Source: Piromyces finnis | Taxonomy: Eukaryota > Neocallimastigomycota > Neocallimastigomycetes > Neocallimastigales > Neocallimastigaceae | Reading direction: 5' to 3' | DNA: 64,000 nt | Assembly: GCA_002104945.1 (NCBI GenBank) | Contig: MCFH01000005.1 | Span: forward strand, 310,001-374,000 | Shown: piece by piece, positions 48,701 through 58,967 of the stretch | Layout: each line of letters opens with the position of its first letter | Position numbering within the stretch: position 1 is the first letter of the stretch | Notes under the pieces: generated by a model | What the model was told of the DNA's origin: nothing | The model's database searches: none | Seen by the model: the letters and a program-made list of their open reading frames with translations, nothing else | Program-made: the position numbers and the translations under genes

Positions 48701-51700
48701 GATTAAGAACAAATATTCCAGTTATATTAATGGGTGAAACAGGATGTGGCAAAACTTCATTAATTAGAATTATTGCAGAATTAAAAGATATTGAACTAAA
48801 TTCACTAAATATCCACGCAGGCATCGAGGATAAAGATATTATTCAGTTTATTCGAAATAAAAATTTATTTGAAAATAGAAATTTAAATACAAATGAAAAA
48901 ATAAATAAAAGAAGTAATAATAATATTTGGGTATTTTTAGATGAAATTAACACATGTAATTCATTAAGATTAATAACAGAAATCATGTTAAAACATTCTT
49001 GTAATGGAAATAAAATAAAAGATAATGTGAAATTTATAGCTGCATGTAATCCATACAGATTAAACACAAAAAATAATGAAGTAATTGGGTTATATGATGA
49101 ATCAAAGCACTCTGTTAGAAAATTGGTATATAGTGTTAATCCAATTCCTATCCCACTTCTCAATTTTGTTTTTGATTTTGGAACACCTAAAAAAGATGAC
49201 ATTAAAAGATATATTTCAAATATGGTTTTCCAGATTCTTCAAAGCTTAATTCCAAATAATAATATATTAATTGAAATTCAACGTATTGCTGAAAATGCTA
49301 TATTTGAAGCTCATAAATTTATTCAAAAAAATTATGAAATATCTTCAGTAAGTCTAAGAGAAATAAGAAGATGGGGAATTTTATATGAATGGTTTGTTCA
49401 GTTATTAAAAAATAATTTATACGTTAAAAATAAGTTAGAATATAATGATGAAAGTGTATATCTTTATTCCTTAAATTTAAGTATTTATCTTTGTTACTTT
49501 ATAAGAATTTTTAATAAAAAACAAAGAGAAAAATTTGTTCAATTAATGAAAAAAGCATTCGAAGAAAAAATTAATTTCGAAAGTTTTCCAAGGAAATTTC
49601 AAGAAATAATTGCAACAGCAGTTGAATTAGAAATAGGTATTGCTAAAAACAGAGCATTATTAGAAAATTTGTTTTCGATTTTTGTATGTTTGAACACTAA
49701 AATTCCTTTATTTATCATTGGAAAGCCAGGATGTAGTAAGTCATTAAGTGCCCAATTAATTTTTAAATCAATGAATGGTAAAAATTCAAGAAATGAGTTC
49801 TTTAAATCTTTTCCCAAAGTTTATACAAAATCATACCAAGGATCACTAACTAGTAATTCTAAAGGTGTCTTAAAAATATTTAAAAAAGCAAGAGATTCCC
49901 TAAAGGATAAAGAGTTAGCAAAAGAAATTATATCTGTAATTTATTTTGATGAAATGGGTCTTGCTGAGATTTCTAAAAATAACCCTTTAAAAGTAATTCA
50001 TTCTCAATTAGAATATGATGAAAATCAAGAAAAGGTATCATTCATCGGAATTTCTAATTGGCCTTTGGACGCGTCTAAAATGAATAGAGGTATTCATCTT
50101 TCAATTCCAGAACCAGATAAAAATGATTTAATTGAAACAGCACTATGTATAGCTAAATCCTATGATATAAGATTAATTCATGAATACAATCAGTATTTTG
50201 AATATTTAGCTCTAACCTATTTTGATTATAAAAAAGAATTAAATAAAAATTCATTTAAATTTGAATCAATTACTAACTTAGATTTTAATTCTAACCAAGC
50301 AAATAAGAAAGAATTTCATGGTACAAGAGATTTTTATCATTTAATTAAAACAGCATCCAAATTATTAGTCAAAAGCAATTTTACTAAAGATACTAATTAT
50401 ATTGAAAGCATTTTAAATGAAAGTATTGAAAGAAACTTCGGTGGATTGGATTTTTCAATTAGAATTTTCAAAAAATTATTTAAAAACTATGTTCCATTTA
50501 TTAATGAGATTAATGAATATGATGTCATTCAATGTATTAAAGATAATATTCAAGATACAAAAAGTAGGTATTTATTAATAGAAACAAAAAGTTCTATAAG
50601 CCATTTTCTAATAACATTAATATTAGATAAAATGAAAAAAGATCATGTATTTTATTATGGTAGTAACTTTGAAGAAGATACTTTAAATGGATATTATAGT
50701 GCTAAGGTATTAAACAAAGTTCAGGTAACGATGAGTCGTGATAATGTAATGATATTAAAGAATTTAACTAGTATGTATCCATCTTTATATGATTTATTTA
50801 ATCAGAATTTTAGAAAAGTAGGTGAAAGCAACTATGCTAGAATTGCTTTAGGAAATTCAAATACTCAAAATTACTTTGTTAATAATAACTTTAGATGTAT
50901 TGTTTTATTGGATAAAAGTGAAATTGATAATCAGGATCCTCCATTTATTAATAGATTTGAAAAACATATTATGTCATTTAAATTTTTATTGAATAAATAT
51001 CAAATTGAAATTGCGAAACAAGTTTTTGAATTAATTAATAAATTAGTTAAATATAAAAATATAAATATAAAAATTGACTTATATCATGAATTAATTAATT
51101 GTGATTTAGAAGAAATCCAAGGAATAATATATCAATATTCTATAAAATATAAAAAAGAAAAAAATATAGGTAATGCAAAAAATGGTATATCTAATATTGA
51201 AGAGAAAATTAATGAAAATAACTATATAAATAAATATGATTTTGAAACATACTCTGAAAATATTTTACAAAATATTGTTCCAACATTTTCACAGGACATC
51301 ATATTTTATGCCAAAAATTCAATTTTTGCTAAAAATCATAACAAAGAATTTCAAAATATTTTATATATATATCTTAAAAATAATTGTAGAAACATTAAAA
51401 CATATTTAAAAAATATTGATTCCCCTAAACATATTATTTATACATTCTCAAACATTTTGGATTCCATCTTTGAAACAAGCGAAAGTAAAATATTTAATAA
51501 AATATATGGTGTATTTAATATTAAATCAACTAGAAATATTTTTATAAAGGAATATAACTCTGAACGTGCTATTGACGATTTAATAATTGATTTTTATTCC
51601 AATAATAACAATAATTTATGTATATTTCATTTTGATTCTAAAGATATTATTCATTTAAATCACATTAATAATTTAATTATAAATAATAAATATAACATTA

Positions 51701-54700
51701 AAGATTCGAAAAATATTAATATGAAAGTAATTATTTTTATTATTCATTTAAAAAGAACTCAAAATAACAATAAAAATGAAAATATTAGAAATGAGTATTT
51801 CATATCTCATTTAACTGAATGGAAACAACTTTTTATTGATAATTTAAATGGTATGGATATAGATTTCAATGAAATATTTGAATCTTCTACAATTGAGTTA
51901 ATTAATAATAATAAGTTAATAAATTTGGATGACGAATTTGAAAAAGACTTATTCCATGCATTTACCTTGATAAAATATAATTTCAAAATCAATTTCAGCA
52001 ATATTAAAAATACCCAATATATAGAAAAAGTTTGTGAATTCATTAATAAAAATCAAAATCTAAAGATTTCTATTCAAAATGTTATCCTAAAAAAAATAAA
52101 AAGTATTAAAGAAAATATAATTATGAAAATATTTTCTGAATATAACTTTGATGATGATGATGTTGATTTTATTTCTATAATTATAAAATACTTAAAAACA
52201 ATTTACAGTGAAGCACTAATTAGCACTTTAATTCAATTCGAAAATCATAACATTTTATCAACGAAAATGACTGAAAAACGGGTGATGAAAAACGAATTCT
52301 TTAACAAAATTTATGAGAACTTCATTGAAAACTTTGATATTAAATTTGAAAAATATTCTGTTTTTTCTCATGTAGTTAATGTTAATTTAATTTTGGGTGT
52401 TTCATATCCATGTATTATTTCTGTATTTAAAATTATAAATAATTATACAAATTCTTTAATAAGCAAATATTTAGAAAATGAAAATAAGTACAGATTCCAA
52501 CAAATTAATGAACTAAATGAGTATTTCACTGAAAAAACTAATCTTGAATGTAACTTGAAAATTGAATTTGAAAGGCAATACATAGAAAAAATCTTCGATA
52601 ATAATGCCAATGAAGATCTTGATATTGATAAATTAACAGAACTTTTATTTAAAGATTATAATATTTATTATTTATCCAAGTCAAACAAATGTTTTTCTAA
52701 CAAAAGAATTTTAAAATTTTTTAAATCTTTATACAATTTACTTTTATCAAGAGATGGTAATGAAGAGAATAATACTAAAAATTTGACATTTGAAAACATA
52801 GTAAAATATATCTTATTTATTGAATCCTATAAAGAATATATTTATCCACTTTGTGAATTTTTATGTACGATGGATTACTATATTAAAGACTTTATTAATA
52901 TATTTATTTCAAAAATTCTATCAAATAATTTTAAAATGCTAAATAGAAACATTTCTTATGTTAATGATATTTTTTATAATTTGTTTGAATCAGTTGTTTA
53001 TTGTATTCTTTCAACAAAAAATCTCAAATACATGAGCAATAATTATTTTGATATAATATTAAATAATATTAATATTTTTTCCCATAGTTTAATGAAAGTA
53101 AATATTGAACTACGTTTAACATTAAAACAAATTTTATATTTACAAGATTTTCTAAATGTTTATGAAGAATTTTGTAAAAATGGTATTCCATTAAAAGAAA
53201 ATTTGAATATATATCTTAAATTATTACAGAAAGAAAATGAAGCTTATTTATTAACTATAAATAATAATGCTAAAAGTATTATAAGTTCAACAAAAGAAGA
53301 AATTGATAAAGAATTTGATTTTTTAAAACAAAAACTATCAAAAAGTAAAGGATATTCTGATTTAATTGTAAGATTATTAAATAATAAAATAAAAATGTCA
53401 AAAGATGAAGAATATAGAGTAAAATTATTAAATATTCTCTGCTCTAATAATTCTTTTATCTTTAAATCAAAAATTATTTTTGAAACTATCTTAAGAAAAT
53501 ATGATATAATACCTATAAATTATTACCAAGAAAATGAAGATAGCTCATCCGAGGATGAAAGAAACAATATCCATAAAAATAATTATTATTCGGAAAATGA
53601 ATTTACATATGAAGAATCTGATTATGAAGAAAGTTGTAGTGAAAACTCTGAAGAAAGTGATGAATATATAAATAACGATGAAACTATTTATAATGAAGAG
53701 AATAGTTATAAAGATACTGACGAAAGTGATAATTATTCAATTGATGATGATGAAAGTGATGAATATAGTGACTATGAAGATAGTGAAGATGAAAATTATA
53801 ATGCAATTGGTCTTAGATTTTTATCTCAATTAAAAAAAGATAAAGGAAATGTAATTATTTTATTCTTAAATAAAACCAATAATGAATGCTTAGATGAGAT
53901 TTTATTGTTGTTATTTGATGGAAAAATTTCAAAATATTTTGATAAAAAGTCTGACACAAAAAACATGATATTAAACCAATCATTCTATATATTTCAAAAA
54001 TGTATTAATTTCATAGAAGAAGATAATTTTAAAGTTACAAAAACAAATAAGTTAGGAATTTTATATTGTATTTCATATATAAAATATTATTGTTTTCATG
54101 TTTGTAGAATAATGTATAATGAGAATGAAAATAATGAAATTTCAAAAACAGAAATTTTTGACTTTTTAAATAAGCCAAGTGAATTTAGAAAAATAATTAA
54201 AATATATATTCTTAAAGTATTGAATTTAATAGTAATTAAAAATTATAGCCGCTTTATTAATTTTATTAAAATAAAAAAATTATTTATTAATGACTTTGAT
54301 TTTAATGAGAAGATTCCATGTACTCTAAATTATTTATTCATTCACAACAAAACATTTGATAAATATAAAGAGTTAAGAAATGCTTTCACACTTAATAAAT
54401 TTGAAAAGTTCAAATCAAATAATAGTATACTTAAGGTAACTGAAGAAAATATGTTAGATTTCTATAATCTATTAATTAATGAAATAGTCTCAAATTTATT
54501 GGTGTCATATAATAAAGAGGATTATGCAATATTAAGCAATTATATAAATGAAATAATTAGTAAATTAAAGATATCACCAATTTCGTCAAGGATTTTATCA
54601 TTATATTTTGATATAAATTTCTTATCCAATCATTTACCTTCAATTCAAAAACTCACACCAGAACATTTTGAAGTATTATTATATTCACATAAATGGGCTT

Positions 54701-57198
54701 TTATATGCTCTCTTTCAAAGAAGAACTCTGTTTACTCTAAAATTTTATCACCGACAGTAAAGATGGACATAAATAATATATACATTCCAGGAGGAGAACC
54801 AAATAATTGTTTATTGATTGAATCTTATGATCAAATTGAAAAATTTATTAATTCTGGAAGATCTGGTGCAATTTATATGTGTAGCTGTTACTCATGGTAT
54901 ACAATTGGAGAATGTGGAAGACCAATGGAAAAAAAAATATGTAGAAAATGTGGAAATGAAATCGGGGGTATAGATCATCGTTTAATTGATAGACAAGGTC
55001 ATGTGAGAATTTTTATTAATGATAATGAAAGAATACAAAATAATGATGGTACCAGATTTAAAATGCTACGCGATTTAAAAATAGAAGCCAATAATAAAAG
55101 AAATATTCAAGTGAAAGGATTTAAAAAAGTGGATAAATCATTTTTTTTGGACAAAAACAAAATTGTAAGAAATATTAGTAATATAACTTATAGAGTTTTA
55201 AGTTTTATATTTTATTCTTGTATACTTTATAATGAAAAATTAGAACATTTAACAAAAAATGATATGAAGCAATTTTATTTATCTGATAATAATCAATCTA
55301 TTCTTTCTATCTTAACTGATATATGGAAAATATTAATAGAGGAATTATCAAATAAAGGAATTGATAATATTCAGTGCTTCATAAATATGATAATTCCTGA
55401 TATTTCTCAAATTATATCTGAAAATAATAGCGGAATGGAAATTTCAAAAGATAGAGATAACTTTGAACAAAAATGTAATCAAATTATTGATTTAGCAATT
55501 AATAATTATAGATATTATCAAAAAGACTACATGACAAATAATAAAACAATTCTTGAAATTGAAGATGATACTATTAAATCTATATTACAAGAAACATCTA
55601 ACATAAATAATTTACCATCAGAAACTTATCCATTAATTAAATATTTTAATGCAGCGGATTATCCAAATTATGAAAAATTTTTTGAACAATTTAATTCAAT
55701 TAACAATTGCGTTAGTCAATACCCAGTTATTACTAATTATATTAATGCAACACAAGAAGAAGAAAAATTCCAATTTTTGGAAAATTTCCATCTTATTAAT
55801 CCATTTGTAAACTATTTATTAAGTAAGTATAATAATAAAATATCAAGAAAAAAAGCAAAAGAAAAAAAATTATATGAAGCCTTTGAAGATAATGAAAATA
55901 ATAACGAAATGAAAAAATTATATAAACATTTCAAAAAAGGGTGGAGAAATATATATAATAAATTATCAAATTATGATTGTAATGGTCAATTACCCCCAAA
56001 AAATCTTTCAAAAAAGGATTGTTTAGCCTTCTTTTTAAATGATAAATTTGAAAATAATTATGGGAAATATATTGCTACTGCTTATAAAGATTTTATTACT
56101 TATCAAAATGAATTTTTAAAACCTTTAATTAAAGACAACTCTAATAATGAATATTTATATGCATATTCAAATCAAATTAAAAAAGAAGTTGTTATACAGA
56201 GAGCAAACAAGAAAGAAGTTGTTTCTTTACATATTGAAAATGATCTTTTTGATTCATTTGAAGATATAATTTATTCTTTCTCCTATCGTAATTATAACTT
56301 TAATGATAAAAGCATAAACTATTTAAATTATAAAGAAATTAAATTTGATTTTAATTCAATAGAAATGGAGCTTACAAAAATTTTATTACCTGAAAAAAGA
56401 TTATTCTTAAATGAAGATAATCAAGATTTTATTACATATGCTTTTGAAGGATTTAATCAAAATGAAAGTATTATTTTAGACTACAAAGAAAAAATTCAAA
56501 AAGTCAAAACACTAACTAATGAAGAAAAAGTAAACATTGCTAAACATATTAAAAAAATAGATTATAATGTGATTCTATTTAATTTACAATCCTTATTACT
56601 TTATATGACAAATGCTAAGAATATAACAGGAAATGAAAAATTAGTGGATGAAATTAAAAAATTACCAAATAAGGTTATAAAACTAGATTATGAATTTATA
56701 AAGTTTTTTGAGGATTTTCAATTTGAAATAACACTAAATCAATTGATAGATTGTTACGAATACATCGAACTTTTAAATTATAGTAAAATATTAAAAAACG
56801 TATCACAAAAAGTCAAAATTATTAGTTTAGATAAAGAACAAAAGGAAAAATTACAAATACATTTTGGAAAAAAAGATCTTTTAATTTCCAAAAAAGACCT
56901 TGGACACGCAGTTAGAAAATTTATATCAAGATATTTAGTTAGCGATAGATTTAAAAATTTCGACTGGAATATATTTGTTCTACTAAAGTTCAAAAGTGAA
57001 CTATGGAGTGAACACATTGTTTCTGAAGAAAATGAAAGAATATTTGATAATGAAATTGAACAATTAGAAAGTTTTGATATTAGAATAGAGCAATCTGTAG
57101 ATTTTTATGAAAATCTAAGAGATGATAAAGTTGAAAAAGTAATTAAGACCCAAAAATTCAAAAAAGAAAAGAGTAAATTTGCTGATTTGAACTATTAA
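42757..57198 (+). CDS. RNF213: RNF213-type giant AAA+ protein with RZ finger
   Basis: One uninterrupted 4813-codon frame from ATG at 42757 to TAA, with no introns. An Asn-rich N-terminus is followed by a long helical region. P-loop-like GLGKST lies at 1575-1580. A complete AAA module has Walker A GETGCGKT (1993-2000) and Walker B FLDEIN (2060-2065). A second module has GKPGCSKS (2322-2329) and YFDEMG (2396-2401). An acidic Ser/Asp/Glu-rich stretch spans about 3588-3685, and an RZ-type zinc finger lies at 4042-4068 (C-S-C...IGECGRPM...C..CG..IGG). RNF213 is a dynein-like ATPase coupled to an E3 ubiquitin ligase (5207 aa in human) that acts on lipid droplets and intracellular pathogens. Two active AAA modules plus a distal RZ finger match that layout. 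I find no RING motif between them. The canonical RZ His is Ser4046 here. Other RZ-finger proteins (ZNFX1-like) have a different helicase core, so RNF213-type is preferred. Confidence 0.85.
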   Translation: MSNLLDLKKNNENNNISNENNNFKDIHKDKNEKQLLKEKENYDKRKNINMENIDTDVEENNINNNTNDNYSSSQRIISKNITNNKKNHSQATHIFFIISISEDTLLKNNSIEILGCSKNDKEIKILKKELIDIKVNNNINFIDIKNYEKGFDEKNIYIVKFELDSNNDDEKICFKILINNTEFNKMEYSIQKYEQLFIYNDLNMNHLLKKDKYKISLQQKFYIFERYISNNKINFLVPSLLKDTLNPLINLEKIDIEFILYYLFILIDYQKVYSEMPEISKELFYTVIINIKKKKELFINFPLKHEYNEIIKIIENYSFDYDEEFFYSLYLFFLLCYQNNHEKFISYFKKISHKKETIQYIKKHKKSFSMLQASHLQSIFNISNNNISFNDLISIIPNYNEYLKFICLNCDYILSNKPEIFEYPPPDDNIEIDLLVNFIEIILNMKLNKKNTIIFQSQLTSLINKLNMKNYNKLFILREIIMKYKNNDIFKKPLNELNKAIHITGKHFIKNKKLENLEIIIFIHKDAEVFYKEYENNYEYACLISYIDINKIDDKFCNEFIGNNYDYKKLFKKQYPIFLSSITQRVEYFEQLKTLYKIFNIDNNPSSIKEIISHLIETLNSNSLKVKNLNIFNLSEIIFPLYKLVSDNNNYKVDSLIKATKRKFSDKEINDIFIIFLNNFIDQLNKDMIKKLIINTNNSNSDDIIINLNQIENIEIKKKFLQRLDKKVLKENEIFRKEISDNMKLLHELINMKYFDYENNNYNIHFKDIHYIKSTTEIMKCLYEKLFQFDFSLDEMKILNQLINEGKLMNRIHLVTLGKESLMNILYNKLNNKINEYIDIYNKVNEIIDVYSYYFKNNKANLIEYYKEFRERFIHMKVNEFPQIKEIKNFNESYTEVHQITIYKSSKFFIEIFQNLSSKANNDFEEVNDNILINKTKEEFLKLKNLFDEKTENRVDLSLLEDIVININNNDMENQIVNLSYILDVKEIPNNLCKKITLLNNRKNNIITLNNIVLLLYDFKIYINKTENHISNLISILQKKETLNDLIDVELSLQKLNINISNSDKYFVVKTVINKMYIKPELISFLINKKINDIHSMGEFIDDSENEFLSLSDIDQLETCAAFIHELKKKSTSLNEKTFLDAFLKLVENENYKEIDIKFENSSNKYHDFCELFTSHLNPNELNKKHIKEIYQKSLFILKPNECIIEYVNNRKKITKYFEEILDLRDVALLRKKDQKESNYFKICETFAEIISDIQEILKLINIITLKGYYKEIKFTIRIADGKSYECQNSKNEMELKNIINYLNEIKKVQNEEVKNIYLLNDIVRLIYGRQFSYIYQYLITNNNKELNKPMNNNILNNILKYATNNKNTNYNDNYNNNNMKNINKENTQILLKEMYTTVGTYLNELYKINNIDLKSIYNKSIIVNGSKKGIFSYSSQLENIERNAIYCSLNLTGNFPIAQTVLLCNCNTTEEEITSFTYRSIKCKYNTLFLIIKPENLSLEKKHLLIELLKEIYSPNPKCINSCIIFIYNNKNKTNEIITEIEKLPYHKYFDLKIENNNERKYPNIEIYSSEFSGLGKSTLIKSNFKKEDNNNEYDYHYFPLGGDINENEIFEKVLPFTDKKIALHLDLYDTEQIELINEFLFSFLILRCYSKNETVFYYGNNIRIKVEIPNSFIDFKKIFPIFGFFKNIHLASDKMLPLNVPNNIYSNVQIVSNYLKYINQINTSDIFIEEISKIDRINSINAVPLSQTECQRLIFENLNINKPNYYQIESFMKILSEQFILLSNSIYLNANHINSLSQIKKNLNNVRYFFVNSLLSMTKHFITSSYDNILKSQNITYSHQKGEIDIIEANERAIEILTEKEPFSIDNIKPSMIIINEDFQSISEIVTCEEDTDEYRLLKAIYNSDSHEEKRNVLDYKNLKSEEFLVEVKKVLNINNPINELDKNSPKILGGKQLRYLNDITKSYVFTADNFIKLIIISLRLRTNIPVILMGETGCGKTSLIRIIAELKDIELNSLNIHAGIEDKDIIQFIRNKNLFENRNLNTNEKINKRSNNNIWVFLDEINTCNSLRLITEIMLKHSCNGNKIKDNVKFIAACNPYRLNTKNNEVIGLYDESKHSVRKLVYSVNPIPIPLLNFVFDFGTPKKDDIKRYISNMVFQILQSLIPNNNILIEIQRIAENAIFEAHKFIQKNYEISSVSLREIRRWGILYEWFVQLLKNNLYVKNKLEYNDESVYLYSLNLSIYLCYFIRIFNKKQREKFVQLMKKAFEEKINFESFPRKFQEIIATAVELEIGIAKNRALLENLFSIFVCLNTKIPLFIIGKPGCSKSLSAQLIFKSMNGKNSRNEFFKSFPKVYTKSYQGSLTSNSKGVLKIFKKARDSLKDKELAKEIISVIYFDEMGLAEISKNNPLKVIHSQLEYDENQEKVSFIGISNWPLDASKMNRGIHLSIPEPDKNDLIETALCIAKSYDIRLIHEYNQYFEYLALTYFDYKKELNKNSFKFESITNLDFNSNQANKKEFHGTRDFYHLIKTASKLLVKSNFTKDTNYIESILNESIERNFGGLDFSIRIFKKLFKNYVPFINEINEYDVIQCIKDNIQDTKSRYLLIETKSSISHFLITLILDKMKKDHVFYYGSNFEEDTLNGYYSAKVLNKVQVTMSRDNVMILKNLTSMYPSLYDLFNQNFRKVGESNYARIALGNSNTQNYFVNNNFRCIVLLDKSEIDNQDPPFINRFEKHIMSFKFLLNKYQIEIAKQVFELINKLVKYKNINIKIDLYHELINCDLEEIQGIIYQYSIKYKKEKNIGNAKNGISNIEEKINENNYINKYDFETYSENILQNIVPTFSQDIIFYAKNSIFAKNHNKEFQNILYIYLKNNCRNIKTYLKNIDSPKHIIYTFSNILDSIFETSESKIFNKIYGVFNIKSTRNIFIKEYNSERAIDDLIIDFYSNNNNNLCIFHFDSKDIIHLNHINNLIINNKYNIKDSKNINMKVIIFIIHLKRTQNNNKNENIRNEYFISHLTEWKQLFIDNLNGMDIDFNEIFESSTIELINNNKLINLDDEFEKDLFHAFTLIKYNFKINFSNIKNTQYIEKVCEFINKNQNLKISIQNVILKKIKSIKENIIMKIFSEYNFDDDDVDFISIIIKYLKTIYSEALISTLIQFENHNILSTKMTEKRVMKNEFFNKIYENFIENFDIKFEKYSVFSHVVNVNLILGVSYPCIISVFKIINNYTNSLISKYLENENKYRFQQINELNEYFTEKTNLECNLKIEFERQYIEKIFDNNANEDLDIDKLTELLFKDYNIYYLSKSNKCFSNKRILKFFKSLYNLLLSRDGNEENNTKNLTFENIVKYILFIESYKEYIYPLCEFLCTMDYYIKDFINIFISKILSNNFKMLNRNISYVNDIFYNLFESVVYCILSTKNLKYMSNNYFDIILNNINIFSHSLMKVNIELRLTLKQILYLQDFLNVYEEFCKNGIPLKENLNIYLKLLQKENEAYLLTINNNAKSIISSTKEEIDKEFDFLKQKLSKSKGYSDLIVRLLNNKIKMSKDEEYRVKLLNILCSNNSFIFKSKIIFETILRKYDIIPINYYQENEDSSSEDERNNIHKNNYYSENEFTYEESDYEESCSENSEESDEYINNDETIYNEENSYKDTDESDNYSIDDDESDEYSDYEDSEDENYNAIGLRFLSQLKKDKGNVIILFLNKTNNECLDEILLLLFDGKISKYFDKKSDTKNMILNQSFYIFQKCINFIEEDNFKVTKTNKLGILYCISYIKYYCFHVCRIMYNENENNEISKTEIFDFLNKPSEFRKIIKIYILKVLNLIVIKNYSRFINFIKIKKLFINDFDFNEKIPCTLNYLFIHNKTFDKYKELRNAFTLNKFEKFKSNNSILKVTEENMLDFYNLLINEIVSNLLVSYNKEDYAILSNYINEIISKLKISPISSRILSLYFDINFLSNHLPSIQKLTPEHFEVLLYSHKWAFICSLSKKNSVYSKILSPTVKMDINNIYIPGGEPNNCLLIESYDQIEKFINSGRSGAIYMCSCYSWYTIGECGRPMEKKICRKCGNEIGGIDHRLIDRQGHVRIFINDNERIQNNDGTRFKMLRDLKIEANNKRNIQVKGFKKVDKSFFLDKNKIVRNISNITYRVLSFIFYSCILYNEKLEHLTKNDMKQFYLSDNNQSILSILTDIWKILIEELSNKGIDNIQCFINMIIPDISQIISENNSGMEISKDRDNFEQKCNQIIDLAINNYRYYQKDYMTNNKTILEIEDDTIKSILQETSNINNLPSETYPLIKYFNAADYPNYEKFFEQFNSINNCVSQYPVITNYINATQEEEKFQFLENFHLINPFVNYLLSKYNNKISRKKAKEKKLYEAFEDNENNNEMKKLYKHFKKGWRNIYNKLSNYDCNGQLPPKNLSKKDCLAFFLNDKFENNYGKYIATAYKDFITYQNEFLKPLIKDNSNNEYLYAYSNQIKKEVVIQRANKKEVVSLHIENDLFDSFEDIIYSFSYRNYNFNDKSINYLNYKEIKFDFNSIEMELTKILLPEKRLFLNEDNQDFITYAFEGFNQNESIILDYKEKIQKVKTLTNEEKVNIAKHIKKIDYNVILFNLQSLLLYMTNAKNITGNEKLVDEIKKLPNKVIKLDYEFIKFFEDFQFEITLNQLIDCYEYIELLNYSKILKNVSQKVKIISLDKEQKEKLQIHFGKKDLLISKKDLGHAVRKFISRYLVSDRFKNFDWNIFVLLKFKSELWSEHIVSEENERIFDNEIEQLESFDIRIEQSVDFYENLRDDKVEKVIKTQKFKKEKSKFADLNY

Positions 57199-58967
57199 AT
57201 TACTATTAAATGCTTAAATAACAACTCTTAAAATGTTTATGTAAATTTAATTAAATTTTCAAAAATAATTATAAATAATCAAATTTAACTTAAATATAAT
57301 AAGAAAAATCATATATAAATAATTTAATATTAATAAAATTAAATTATATAAAACATAATTTATTTATTTTTATGGTAACTTTGTACTTTTTTAGTACAAA
57401 TATTATATTAAATTTCATTAAAAAAAATGGATATACAAATTTCTGTTATCTTTGAGATATTTTTTTTATTTAATATTAGATTTATTAATTAGTAATAATT
57501 ATAAATAGTTAATATATAATCTATATATATTTCTACAAACAACTTTATAAAAATATATTACATTATCAATTTCAAAAATATATATATTCTTTTATATCTA
57601 ATATAATGGTCTGTCCAAAGTATAATTTTAATTATAAAAAAAAAAAATAGAGGTATTATAAAAAAAATTAATTAAAAAATGATAGAATATTCAGGTTGAA
57701 AAATATATTTATTAATTATTATATGGAATAATTTTAAAAAATTATTATTATATTGAACATTAATACACTTTCTCATTTTCTAATGTTACAACTATATATA
57801 TATAAATATTCTTCAAAAATTTATATTTACAGAAATTCTTTTTTTTATATAAATATGCCACAAATTTTGCTAATAGAAACAGCAGCAATAAAATGTTATA
57901 TATATATCGGCATAAATCAATAACTATGAATAAATAAAAAAAAAAAAAAGATATTTATATCACCTTATATATATACACATTCTCTTAGTTTTTAATTCTT
58001 CTATTTCCTATTTTTTCGAGACTAAATATAAATATTAATAAAATTATGAAATATATTAAATATTATAATATTTAATTAATTTAATTTGTTTTAATATATA
58101 AAATAAAATGGAATGAAATTTTTTTAAAAAAAAAAATTTCCATTTTTAAATTAAAATAAATATTAACATATTTGAATACATTTCAATATACTTAAAAATA
58201 TATAATTATGGAATTGTTATAAAAAATGAATTATGAATTATTAAATAGTAATATTTAAATTACTCATATTACTCAAATTTTTAATAATAAAACTAAAATA
58301 AAAATAATAATTAAATAATAATTAAACAATTAAAATAAAATTAATACTAACTTTTTAGAAAAGATAAATATATATAAAATAAAAGAAAAATAATAATAAA
58401 TTAGAAAGGAAAAAGAAAAAAAAAAAAATCTCATTTCTATTATATTATTTTTATTCTTTATTTAATTTAATTAAAATTTCAAATTGGACTTTAACATTTA
58501 ATTAAAAATAATATCATAATTCAAAATCAATTATGAAAAATTAAATAAAATAAAAATATTTTATTTATAGAATAAGTAAAAGCAAAGAGTGGAAACAAAT
58601 TCATAAATAAAATATATATATTTTTGTAAAATATAAAATCAGAATATTTATATAAAAGAAAAAAAATAGAATAAAAATAGTGAATATTAATAGGCATAAA
58701 AGGTATATACATGTATGCATATTAAATTAACAAAATAAATAAAGGAATAACATTAAAGACTATTTTTTTATAGTTAATTTTAACTTTACTTCGTTATTTA
58801 TTACAATATTTAATAATTAAAGAACATTCCAAATATTGGTTTTTCATAAAGTAGAAATAGATATAAATATATAATTAAAACATAAAAACTATATCAGATA
58901 AAACTATCTCATAAAATAATTATATATTAATAGTATTTATGATTATAATAAATAAAATATAAATAAA
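57199..58967. other. AT-rich intergenic region
   Basis: About 1.8 kb of A/T-rich sequence holding the 3' flank of the RNF213-like gene and the upstream region of the SPIP-repeat gene. I see no supported gene, RNA or repeat. Confidence 0.55.

Noticed and set aside
42757-57198. Giant AAA protein as dynein heavy chain or midasin
   Set aside because: Only two complete AAA modules with GETGCGKT and GKPGCSKS are seen and an RZ finger follows. Dynein and midasin have six or more clear modules and no RZ finger.
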